Source: Cadophora sp. MPI-SDFR-AT-0126
Lineage: Eukaryota; Ascomycota; Leotiomycetes; Helotiales; Ploettnerulaceae
NCBI GenBank assembly: GCA_020747065.1
Contig: JAGMVK010000020.1
Coordinates: 310,001-374,000 of the forward strand
Direction of reading: 5' to 3'
DNA: 64,000 nucleotides
Shown: piece by piece, positions 21,910 through 32,592 of the stretch
Layout of the letters: every line of letters begins with the position of its first letter
Position numbering within the stretch: position 1 is the stretch's first letter
The notes under the pieces: generated by a model
What the model was told of the DNA's origin: nothing
Seen by the model: only the letters and a program-made list of their open reading frames with translations
The model's database searches: none
Made by a program: the position numbers and the translations under genes

Positions 21910-22762
21910 ATGCCGTGCGGACTTGGAGGAAACAAGACTACCCAGAGGAAACTGGTGTTATTGTAGGTTTGGACCCCGAGCAAGGGAGACATCGATGCGC
22001 AGGGATCTATTAATCATGGGCATGTGAAAGGAGAGAAGGAGATGCTCAGAGGAGAGCTGACGATTGATATAGAGGTGATGGAGCGTGCGGCAAGACTTCG
22101 CTGCTGAATGTGTTTACCAGAGGGTTCGAAAGCATTCTACCAATTGACATTGGCATCATGAGATTGATTATGTCACAGGTATTTCCCAACGGTCTACGAA
22201 CCTACAGTCTTCGAGAACTACGTCCATGGTAAGCAGTCTTCCGCGTTTCGATAACAATTGGCACCTGGTGGGCAGGTCTGATCAAACAATAGATATCTTC
22301 GTGGACAATGTCCACATCGAACTCTCCCTCTGGGATACAGCCGGCCAAGAAGAATTCGACCGTCTCCGATCCCTCTCCTACGACGACACCCACGCAATCA
22401 TGCTCTGCTTCTCCGTCGACAGCAAAGATTCCCTCGAGAACGTCGAATCGAAATGGGTAGGAGAAATTGCCGAGAACTGCCAGGGCGTAAAGCTCGTGCT
22501 CGTCGCCCTGAAGTGCGATCTCCGCGAACAGAATGCCGATGACGAGGCACCCGCCGAGGGCGGACAAGTCAGGGAAAAGAAAGACATGATCGATTATAAC
22601 CAGGGTTTGGAGGTTGCAAGGCGGATAAACGCCTTGAGATATCTGGAGTGCTCGGCCATGCGCAACCGAGGGGTCAATGAGGCGTTTACTGAGGCGGCTA
22701 GAGTGGCATTGAGTGTCAAGCCCAATGGAGGGAAGGACGACTCCAAGTGTAATGTTATGTAA
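21910..22762 (+). CDS. rho3: Rho3-type small GTPase
   Basis: Ras-superfamily switch protein that directs polarised growth and secretion at hyphal tips; membrane-bound through a lipid anchor. Exons 21910-21962, 22073-22123, 22179-22228 and 22293-22762 join to 207 residues. The splices rebuild the P-loop GDGACGKTSLLN (exon 2), the switch I region YFPTVYEPTVFENYV (exon 3), switch II DTAGQEEFDRLR, the base-binding ALKCDLRE and the SAMRNRG motif (G5 region). The protein ends in a CNVM CaaX box. The invariant core and the sequence around switch I match fungal Rho3. Two donors are unusual (GTAGGT at 21963 and GTTCGA at 22124), but both are forced by the reading frame and by family conservation. Confidence 0.92.
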
Positions 22763-23927
22763 GGTGATGGACGTGATGGAGTTGGCGTTGGTGGTACAAG
22801 CGGTCCCTTTATTGACAGTGCGCGATTTGCGCACAGTATATATTTCTTTTGTAATGCTGGATGGCATGCGTATATGGGCGTGGGCATGGGCATTGGAGAC
22901 GGATTGGGGCCCCGATACAAGTTCTCGAAAACCTACAATCGACTGTCGGCCTCTTCCTCATACCTGATCCATACTGCGGCGCCTTCGAACTCGAATTCCT
23001 AAGGGACGCTCGAGTCGGATTATACCCACTTTCATTCGATTCAATCTCCCAGCGTTCAGCTCAGCGCGCGCCAAACTTTTTTGATTTCTACCTACCATCA
23101 CCTCCCGATCGATCAAACACCAATCCCACTGCTTTTCCGCCTGGCTTCACTTCTGCACATACACTAAAAAAACACCCATTACGGACGGAGAGGACGGGGG
23201 CGTCTGGATATAATGCAATACACTTTTTTTTCAACAATGATATGGCTACGGAAAGCTGCTTATTTGTGTTGTTACTTTGTAGGCCATATATGATGGCCCA
23301 GGGGAGGTTCTGAAGGGAAAGAAGGTTGCGTTGCCCTGTCAGATGGAGATTTGGCTGTACTGTACTTTTCAAAATGCACAAAGACATCAAAACCCAGGGA
23401 AAGCGGATGAATTGAAATTCAGCTTCAGCTCCCATCTCCCGATTTCATTTCGAGAGCTGATGCCAAAGAACGATATTGGAAGCAGTTCTTGAATCGGCTT
23501 GAAGCAAGTGTCTCGGGCGCTGTGGCTACGAATCCAACTCCTAGGAATTTCACATCAGTAGTCACCAGATTTTGAGTTCGTGTATCCTGCGGACATTCGG
23601 ATATAGTCATTCTTCTCTACTAGTTATTAGAGCTAAATCAGTCCACAAATTCAGCTTTCAGCCTCGGGAGGAGGGAACGCGGGGTACCACTAGAAGAGAA
23701 TGCGGGGGAGATTCCAAAGAAGACGCTACATTTGACCAGGACTTTAAGATTCCGGCCTGAAAAGCAAACTCCTTGTTGCATTACATATTATCCCTAACTT
23801 TCATTCCTCTCACCTGCTTTTTCTTATCATTATACTCGCTTTCCCTCGTCTCTCTCACAAGTGGAGTACCATACTCCTCGAACTTCATCAACAAGCTATT
23901 ATAACAAATACAGAGAATACAAATAAA
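22763..23927. other. Intergenic region, no gene seen
   Basis: Rho3 3' region and epoxide hydrolase promoter. Open frames overlap on both strands and lack motifs. Confidence 0.4.
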
Positions 23928-25902
23928 ATGGCAGGCATCGAGAAATACACCATCAATGTTCCAGATGCCAAACTCCAGAAATTGAAGCAGAAATTGGAAT
24001 TGGCTGATCTGCCGGAACATGAGATCGAAGGCGCGGGCTGGAAATACGGCGTCCCTGCGTATGTCTCGACTTTCTATCCCTCCACCTCCCTCTACGCTCC
24101 CTCAACACTATCTTGCCTCTCCCAAATCGAAACCCAAATCCAAATCCAATTCCAACCTAACCTCTTCTCCAGATCCGAAACCAAACGCCTCGTCTCTCAC
24201 TGGCTGACCTCCTACTCATGGCGCACCCAAGAAGCAACCCTCAACAAACTCCCTCACTTCAAGACGAAAATCCATGTTGAGGGGTTTGGGGAGCTGGGCA
24301 TACATTTCTTGCATCAGGTTAGCGAGGATAGGAAGGAGAGTGCGATTCCGCTGCTTTTTGTGCATGGATGGCCGGGGAGCTTTATGGAGGTTACGAGGAT
24401 GTTGGGGGGTTTGAGTGGTGAGTTACTTTTTTCTATTTTGTTTGCTTTGAGGATTGGGTGCGAGGGAAGAGTTAAGGGAGGAAGGAATTGTTTTGATCGT
24501 GTTTGGAAATGAGCTGGAGAGGTATATTGGAACATCGAAAATTGGGTTCAGGCATTAGAGCTGGTTCTCTAGCTGACGCTGCGTAGGTGGTGATGGCAAG
24601 CCGGCGTTCAACGTTGTTGCGCCAAGTTTGCCCAATTACTGTTTCAGTGATGGAGTGCGGAAGGTATGGCTCAACTTTCTGTGCCCTTCTTTTACTACCT
24701 GTGAAATTGGAAAAGAAGGACCTGGCGGATGGGGCCACAGTAAAGAGAAGCACGCAATGCTGACAACATGTAGCCTGGCTTCGAACTCAAGCAGTACGCC
24801 GAAACATGCCATAAACTCATGTTGAAGCTGGGATACAAGCAATACGGTACGTCATGCTCCTTCTTGCCTCTCTTCACTTGAAATTCAGCTAAAATGTCTC
24901 AACAGTGGTCCAAGGCGGTGATTGGGGGTTTCTGAGTAAGACACCCCCCTGACACCTCCTCAAAACTCAATATCTCTTCATAAAGACTAACGCGCCTAAT
25001 AGTCAACAGAGCGATCGCCCACCTATACCCCGAATCCTGCAAAGCCATGCACACGAACTGGATCTTCGCCTCGCCTCCAGCATGGACAGCCGAGAACCCC
25101 GAGCCAGAATATTCTGACAGGGAGAAAGCCGCGTTGGGTCGAGCGCAGGATTGGTGGGCTGGTGACGGGAGGGGGTATCTGGCTATCCAGAGTACGAAGG
25201 TATATTTATCGGTGAACCTCCTCATCGCAAAGTACGAAATACTAATATTCCAATGCAACACAGCCAGCAACTATAGCAGCCGCACATCGTGATCCTGTAG
25301 CTCTCCTGACCTGGATCTATGAGAAGCTTGTCAGCTGGTCTAACCAGTACGCTTGGACGGACGACGAGGTTTTGACGTGGGTGAGCCTGTATTATTTCAG
25401 TGAGGCCGGGCCCGAGGCGAGTAGTTATCATTACTATGAGGCGTTGCATGGGAGTGTGATTACGGTGCCTGTCATACAGTGTGAGTGTTCCTTGCTTTGC
25501 TTCTGCTGTTTCTTCTTTCTGTGGAGTGTCGAGGAGGTGGGGAAGGATGAAATAGAGATGATTTTCGAAGTCGAAGCTGACTAGGGATTCTTACTGTAGC
25601 TTACATCAACGTCCCTCTTGGACTTGCTGATTTCCCGGTCGAGATCTCCAATGCGCCGAAGGCATGGTGGGACACTTTAGGTATGCCTCTTTTCTCCTTT
25701 CTACTCCACCCACGCGAAGCGTCTTCGGGATACGTGACTGACAAGATACCACACAGGACCCGTCGTATTCTCCAAATCCTATGACAAAGGTGGACATTAT
25801 GCAGGATGGGAACGCCCGCAAGACGTGGCGAGTGGTTTGTGTGAGATGTTTGGGAAGGGAGGTGGAGCTTATGGGGTTGTTGAGGGCAGAAGTGGCTATT
25901 AA
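23928..25902 (+). CDS. Epoxide hydrolase, microsomal type (alpha/beta hydrolase)
   Basis: Adds water to epoxides to give vicinal diols; likely used in detoxification or metabolite processing. Nine exons join in frame: 23928-24058, 24173-24417, 24587-24663, 24774-24846, 24906-24935, 25003-25199, 25264-25480, 25600-25680, 25757-25902. The product has 398 residues. Order: N-terminal EHN domain (about 1-95), the oxyanion motif HGWPGSF (108-114), the nucleophile in QGGDWG (Asp near 181), and the catalytic His in GGHYAGWE (near 364). The family usually has an N-terminal membrane anchor in animals; none is seen here, as in other fungal and bacterial members. One exon is only 30 nt. The gene converges with the FAD monooxygenase at 26176, a plausible epoxide-forming partner by position only. 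Confidence 0.9.
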
Positions 25903-26175
25903 TGATAGATCCGTTGGATGCATGTATGGTATAGTAACTCTGATCATGTTGAGTGATTTTCTTTTTTGTACTTATTCATTGGTCTACTTTCGTTCGGAGA
26001 AGCAGCAATGCTATTTTGTCTATGCCATAAAGTCCATTCTCAGTTGTCCGTCCACAGCAGAGCTCAGAAGCAAGGAAAGCAATAGCACAGTCCCAGTCCC
26101 ATCCGACCAAGGAAATTCACATCATCGAAGTTCATCCATTCATGCAGCCTTCTGAGCCACGGACCTCACATCTGG

Positions 26176-27644
26176 TTAAAGCTTGCTAGAAACCGTCTTT
26201 GACTGAGGCATAGGTGGAAGCGAAGAGAACGGCAGCATGCCACCAAGCATTGCACCTACCCACTTCGCAACCCATACCACAGCCGTCAAAGCACCATACA
26301 GAAAGAAAGTACCAAAGGCATTAGTTTTCAAGGCGCTAATCCGACCTTCATGCAGTACCTGCTTCTCCCACATCTCAACAGAGATCCCACCACGGAACAC
26401 CTTCTCCAGCAATAGAGCTTGCTTCGCACTAGTAGTCGTGCTGAGAGCGAAGTGTGGGCGGACAAGATTGAGAGCTTCACCGGTGATGAGAACGCGGCCG
26501 TTCATTGCTAGAGCGCGGGGACAGGCAAGGTCGCTGACGGCTGTAATGAAGGGTTGGGTGGTTTGGGAGACGATGTCTGCGAAGGGAGTGCACATTTGCT
26601 CCTTGGCCATATTGGCGTATTTGCTCCAGGTCTTGAGGTTCATACCACCGGCGGGAAGAGTATTACGGTGAAGGGTGCCGGAGGTGTCGGTCATGATCTC
26701 GGTGAAGTCTGGGGAGTTGGCTGCAAGAGTGTGGTACCAAACCCAATTGTAGCGGCGATGGCCTGGCTCAAGAGATCCATCTGAACCAGGAATGATGTAC
26801 CTGTTTCCTGATCAGTGTGCATATATCTAGAGGGCGGGGTAGTGAATTGGTGGCTGTGGGGCTTACAGGAGGATATAATTGTTCTTGAAGCAGAAGTAAG
26901 TAAGCTTTGGATCAAACGCCTTCTTAGCCGCCTCGGAAACCTCTGCTTCAGGCACAGTCCCTCTGAACGCGACGTATCCTGCATACGCCCGCTCGATTTC
27001 AGGGAACAATGTGCCGCGCAGACCGGAATTGGCACCGTCAGCGAGAATGACCAGGTCAGCGCTAAGACTACCCTGCTTGTTTTCATGCAGGAGATCTTCA
27101 AAATTGATTTCGACACCTTGCTCAACCTCAAAGATGTCAGTGACACGCTTTCCCAGATCGAACGTTGCGGTTCCATCCTTCTCTCCTGCAGCAGGTAGAT
27201 TCGGACAGAAGCTGCTGGTGAAGCCATCGAAATTGGCACGAAGGCGATGATAGATGACTCCCCAGGAGGTCATCTTGAGGGGTCTCTTGGCTTCACGTGT
27301 GACAGCTGCCTTCTTGTCCAACCATTGAACACCGGGACTCTGGATAAACCATGATTCATTAACGAGATCGTAGACGTCCATGAATTCATCGAACTCGGGG
27401 TGGGTCGTGATGCCAGCAGCCAGATCCGAGCGTTCCGATTTGATGTTTTGCTCGAGGATGTGGACATTGTGGCCGAGGCGTTTGAGGATGATGCCGTTCA
27501 TGAGACCTGTGTTGGAGCCTCCGATCTGAGAATTGTCAATTTCGATTTCATTTGATTTGCTTCGATCGCAGAATGGATGCTTACAATGACGATGTTCATT
27601 GGCTTGTTTGGAGTAATCACGTCCAGGGGCGTGTTGGGAGCCAT
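26176..27644 (-). CDS. FAD-dependent monooxygenase (aromatic hydroxylase type)
   Basis: Flavoprotein hydroxylase of the PHBH/salicylate-hydroxylase fold, expected to use NAD(P)H and O2; substrate unknown. Exons 27644-27585, 27525-26867 and 26800-26176 join to 447 residues. The first intron lies inside the FAD motif, which becomes MNIVIIGGSNTGL after splicing. Other marks are LVILADGANSGLR (second FAD/NADPH region) and GEALNLVRPHFALSTTTSAKQA, where the usual GDA reads GEA. This pattern resembles the 2,6-dihydroxypyridine-3-monooxygenase-like branch. Near the C-terminus, TFFLYGALTAVVWVAKWVGAML looks like a membrane helix, so the protein may sit on a membrane. It converges with the epoxide hydrolase and is divergent from the rhodopsin-like gene. 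Confidence 0.85.
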
Positions 27645-28265
27645 GTTTGCATGGAACTCTCCTCTGAGCAGATCGCTGTGTTTAGTTGAGGTTGAGGTTG
27701 TTGAAGTAAGAAAACGGAAATTCTAGTTTGCCTCTTAGTTCTTACCCAAGGTGAGCGTGTCAGATTTCTAAGTTCTCACGATCAGAGATGTGGATCGACG
27801 AGATGAGGTTCGAAAGCTTGTGCTCTCGCTTGGCTGGTCGCATTAGCTTGAAAGTCAAGGAAAGTGCGACATTGAGTAGTACAGTACCAACAACACCGAC
27901 ATGAGTCCGGCATGTAGCACGTTGAAACTCTGTCAAAATCCTTCCCCGGCCAGCAGACTCTTGCAATACCTCGAAATGTCCAGTGATAGAATAATTTGTC
28001 AAATTTTGGATACTCTGAACCTTGCTTGTGCTGCTTCGTCCATCATTGTCCTCCCACTGTACCTCCCTCTGATCCTCCTTTCTTATGTTGTCTCCCGAGG
28101 AGTTGAATACTCGGCCACCTTCTTCTTCCCACGATGGTGGGTGGTACGGCTGCGGCTTCAAGTGTCGGCAGCCATAAGAGACTCTCGTCTCCCTCTCCAC
28201 CCCCGCGTTCAGCCATCTTCTCATAGGGTTTGTGCTACTTTCTCTGTATCTTGCTTGCAGTAGTC
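27645..28265. promoter_or_regulatory. Divergent promoter region (monooxygenase / rhodopsin-like gene)
   Basis: About 620 bp separate the two start codons. Long frames on both strands cross the region but have no recognisable domain and overlap each other, so I read them as chance. Confidence 0.35.
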
Positions 28266-29438
28266 ATGGATAATCATCCCTCAGCCCAGGCAAGAAACAC
28301 TACTACCGCCTCCACCATTGTGTCAGTACTGGCTGTAATATCTGTTGCGTTGAGATTCTGGACTCGAAGGCTCATCAAAGCTGGTTATGGTCCTGATGAT
28401 TGGTGGATTCTGGTTGGTCTCATCTTCATGTTGACCACTGGTGGTATTCTTCTCTACGGTAAATTGAATCTCCATTTCAGACAACGTTTGCTCAAATGTG
28501 CTTTTAGGAGTCAGAGCAGATCCAAATGGAGGTGGAGTGATCAATCGAGACGATCCTAATTTCGATTTCACTCAACATACAACCTATCTCAAAACATCAT
28601 TCATCGCTGCGACCTTGTACTTCTCAGTCGTGACATCGATCAAGATCTCCATCCTCTACATGTACCGTCGCATCTTCCCCATCGATGAATTCTACCTACA
28701 ATCTCAAATCGTCGGCGGACTTGTTCTCGTCTGGTGGCTCGTTGGTAGCGTTTTGACAATAGTCAGCTGCTTACCAGTTGACCGACTTTGGATCGGCCCA
28801 AGCGCTGGTGGTTATTGTTTCGACTTCAACATCTACTGGATGTCTATGGGCGCTGTCGAATTGGTGATTGATACCTTGCTTCTTATCCTCCCAGTGCGAA
28901 TGGTCCTTGGACTTCGATTGTCTCGTCAACAGAAAGTGTTGGTCGTAGGCATCTTTGCTTTGGGAGGCTTGTAGGTATCCCTGATCACTACCAGCATCAT
29001 TCTTGCGCTAATTATCTGAAGTGTCATTGTCACTGGCCTCGTCCGTGTAATTCTTGGCTACCGCCCAGGAAGTCAAATGTCGCCTTCGCTCGAGCAGAAC
29101 TCTGGTCAGCCGTGCACATCGGCATCGCCATCGTATGCGCCTGTCTGCCCACTTTACGACCACTAATCAAGCGAGCTAGCACAACAGCTTCCTCCTTGAG
29201 ACGAAAATACGGGTCGTCGTCAAGTAGTGGGCAAGATACCACCGCGGATGAATCGGGTGCTTCAAATGCTGCATCCAGGAATAGGGGGCCGGCTGAGGTT
29301 CTGACGCTGAAGAATGTAAGGACTGGGAGTGCATCGGGGGATAATGTGAGGCTGACGAGAGATGATGACTTGCCGCCAGTTATTCCGTTTCAAGTTATGT
29401 CGCCGAGGATAGGATTGAGACCAGATGATGTCGTGTAA
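28266..29438 (+). CDS. Rhodopsin-like fungal membrane protein (PF20684 type), apparent frameshift
   Basis: Seven-helix integral membrane protein of the large fungal family often annotated as rhodopsin domain or CFEM-related; function mostly unknown. Exons 28266-28458, 28508-28970 and 29022 onward are in phase. Family marks are VALRFWTRR near the first helix, GPDDWW, KISILYMYRRIF, YWMSMGAVELVIDTLLLILP and VCACLPTLRPL. In exon 3 the frame is correct through VTGLVRVILGYRPG (to about 29073). From about 29076 the family sequence (FARAELWSAVHIGIAIVCACLPTLRP) continues in another frame, to a stop at 29438. One base appears to be missing; reading straight on ends at 29166. No plausible intron can bridge the gap. 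It is either a recent pseudogene or a sequence error. Confidence 0.72.
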
Positions 29439-30344
29439 TGATGGGAAGATGATTTTCAATCTGATTCTAGGTGGAGCTTTTGAAAGTATAAAAATGGGTT
29501 TCGACTTCGAATCAAGCCTCCTGTACATTCCCGATTTCGTCGAAAACAGCTGTGTCCACTGTAATGTTTCTCCATCAAGTGATGAGGACAGCCGAGTAAT
29601 TGAGGAATGGCAATCATGTAGTGGATACTGTTCGGCCACATTAGAGAAAACAAAAACACCTCGAGTAGATCTCACCACTGTCGCAATTACGGAATCAGCT
29701 TCCTCAAAGTTTGACTTGAATTCCTGAGAAGAGAAAAAGGCTTGGAGAATGAAGAACCCACACCTGACGATTGAACATCATTTTTTCTTTAAAGGACCGA
29801 GCTAAGTTATGTACTGTTACACTCAATACCAATTGCTGTGCCAGATACCAAGGTCCACGAAGCCAAACCAAACCTGACCAAACCAAAGAAAGAAAACTCC
29901 ACTGCTGGAGAAAGCAAGCTTCTACCGAATTCCGTTCCAAGCCCAACGCCTCTCCGCCTTCCCCATACCAGTTCCGTTTCCCGACACCTTTCCGCGCCTC
30001 CCATACATTCATTATCCACCCATCAAATCGTAGAGCCGTGAAGTGCAACCAGTCGTATCGCTTTGCGCGCATGTATCTCACTCTTCTGGCAAACCAAGAC
30101 TGAAAGCAGCGAAGAAGACTCGAGCCTATCTATGAAGTCCTATTCACACACACCGTGCATTATCTGTCCCAAGAACTCGTGGAACCGGCCTTGTCACGTA
30201 CAGCGTCCTGGCGGGAGTGCAATGATATGATACAGGTAAAAGTCAGCCGGTGATGATTTTCGTCGAGCTCTTGTCAGTTTGACGATGATACCACACGTCG
30301 AAGATATGGGCTATAAACTTGGAACTGCATGTCGTATTGGCATG
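29439..30344. other. Convergent 3' regions, no gene seen
   Basis: Lies between the rhodopsin-like gene (+) and the nucleoside-hydrolase-like gene (-). Open frames overlap on both strands and lack motifs. Confidence 0.4.
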
Positions 30345-32592
30345 CTATGACAAGTGTTGCTGCACCGATAGGATTGAGCCCTTCATCAGTGCCGAGATGG
30401 CAACGCCCATCTTTGTCCCGTCCAAGTTCTCCTCCTCCGGAAGCCCATCCTCGTCATCTGTTCCATCTGTCTTAGGTATGCCGACGAGATGGTGAAGAGG
30501 ATGTTCGGCATCGAGTCTTTTCTTCAGCGGCTTGACGATACCGAATTTCTGGAGAACATCTTCGCCAGAGGCACCTACCACTGCCAAGGCGTCGTAGCCT
30601 ATGACCTTCGTGAAGTAAGGTAGCATGTCCTCACCCATGGGATATTCCTCGTCAGGTTCATGGCCAGCCGCAAACCACGTGCTCTTTGTCTTCACAGCCC
30701 AGTCTTGCGTCATATGTGGCGCAAAAGGATGGTCACTGCAGCAGCGAGCATAGAAGTTGAGTTCTTGGCTCGTCTGCACGCTTCGGAGATAACGGCCGAG
30801 AGGGTGACCGGTGTCGTGGAGAAATTCAAAGAGAGAGCTGTAGATGGGTGTGGCGTTGGCGGCGACTTTCGTCCATGCTGTGGAAGGGATGTCGTAATCT
30901 TGCATGAATTTGTGAAAAGTGGCTGCGCCTTCAAGATCGAATCTATTATTTGCAGCTGCGGAGTCTGGTACCAGCTTGTCGTTAATCATGCGGTAACCGC
31001 CTTGAAGGACCACGTTAGCGATTCCGTTTCTGAGGAGCTCTGTATGCTCCTGCGAGAACTGTGCAATGTCCATCAGACTCGAAATTGTCAACACTGTAAG
31101 CTTCTTGTCTTTTGTCGGTTTCTCAGTGAAGATCCGCGTGAGAAGATCTTGACCATCAAGCAAGCTCGTAGATTCTGGTGCAATAAAGTCTTCAGTGTTA
31201 TCGAACTCATGCAGGTAGTTATTTAGCTGTCGCTGAGCGTCTCCAACCGAGCCCTTAGCTATTGGCAGATCTGGCCGGCCGAGAGAGTCCAGTGCACCTC
31301 GCCCAAACAAAGCTCGCCGCTCCGCTGGCATCAAGTTCGCCACAAATCCTTCGATCTGGATTATTCCCATCCGGTCAAACTCCTTCAGACACATCATCGC
31401 CATAAGATCATCGTAGTCCTTGGCGAGATCCGTGATTGTAACGATGTGTGGCTTTCGATCGATTCCGTCTTTCTTGAATTGCATTTCTCGATCTTTGACT
31501 ATTTCTATCAAACCCTCGTAGAACAAACCCTCCTCTTGAGTCAGGCCTCTAGGGATTCGGGGATCTGAAGGCTCGTAAGGACCGTCGAGTTGCTCTTCAA
31601 TAGGTGGCGGAACATAGGTGCCTGCGTAAACAGCGCGAACTTTTTCGAAATGCTCCATCAAGTCCTTTCTCGTGAAACGCTCATATTCTTTGATGGATAA
31701 GCAACCTAGAATGTGCTTCATCAAGCTTTTGCTGTATTTCGCTTGAAGGTCTTTCTGCTTGAAGACGCCGAATTTAGTGTCCCCTTCTTTTGGGTTCAAA
31801 GCATTGTAATCTTCGTCCCAGAAGCGGCCTTGGGTGACGATATGAAGCATACACTTTCCAACTTGCCATATGGTATTTGGAGATGCGATAATGTATGCCG
31901 GTGCTTCAGGCCATATTTTGTCCTGTCTAAAGTTAGCAAGCTTACTGCAGTGAGCAAAGGGATGGAGCACTCACGTCAGGTACGAGTTCAGATACTAGGC
32001 AGGCAAAGATTTCCCATACTTTCTGCTCCGGAATCACTCCATTGATGCCAAATTTGCTAGTTGGTCTGTCAGTAGCAAATAAACCTTCGATGCTGCGAAC
32101 ATACCTATTCAGCTTCTCTAGGAACTCCTTGGTGTCACCACAAACCCAGTAATCTCGATAGATCCACGAAATTTCGAGGTCACCAAACTCGATCGGAAGA
32201 TTATAGGATGTTTCTTCAAGGGCCAGACTGCTCGTCTTCCTACTCAGCTTGTGCTGGTCATTCCGACGAACAGTCCATTTTCGCTGTCTAGATTTTCTGG
32301 AGTACTGCCACCACCATTGGACCTTTCCCTTTGGTATGGGATGGAGAGCTCTTCTCGCCTCCCATGCTCGTCTATCCCGAGGCTCGGGTGAGTCTCTCTG
32401 TTTTCTGGTCTCTTTTGCTGAGATGTACCAGTTGTCCATGAGATTTTCAGGATCTGTAGGGATTTTACTGCTGGCGCCTTGAACCCGTTGCTGCTTCTGA
32501 GGTCGAAGCTCACGATCTAAGTCGAGGTGAGTGTCCATGGTGATTTTGTCGTGTTGGCGCTTGGACATGATATTTTTGATGTATCGCCGCAT
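30345..32592 (-). CDS. Inosine/uridine-preferring nucleoside-hydrolase-like protein with long N-terminal extension
   Basis: Related to nucleoside N-ribohydrolases (PF01156 type), which split the base from ribose in salvage. Exon 1 (32592-31975) and exon 2 (31922-30345) are joined by a 52-nt GTGAGT...GACAG intron, giving 731 residues. A start at the second ATG (32568) is also possible. Residues 1-206 and the next 150 form a charged extension without a known domain (Trp-rich KVQWWWQYSRK). The hydrolase-like part begins near residue 370 with HIVTITDLAKDYDDLMAM. The canonical metal loop is DxDPGxDD; here it is DLAKDYDD, so one calcium-binding Asp is replaced by Ala. VLQGGYR and VVGASGEDV lie further on. 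Enzymatic activity is therefore uncertain, and it may be a divergent fungal subfamily. Confidence 0.72.

Noticed and set aside
27760..28263. Long frames on both strands in the divergent promoter
   Set aside because: They overlap each other, lack domains and sit between two well-supported start codons.
23928..28265. Secondary-metabolite gene cluster
   Set aside because: There is no polyketide synthase, NRPS, terpene or dimethylallyl synthase in the window; two tailoring-like enzymes are not enough.
29055..29120. An intron explaining the frame change in the rhodopsin-like gene
   Set aside because: The only GT...AG pairs in reach would make introns of under 30 nt and remove conserved residues.
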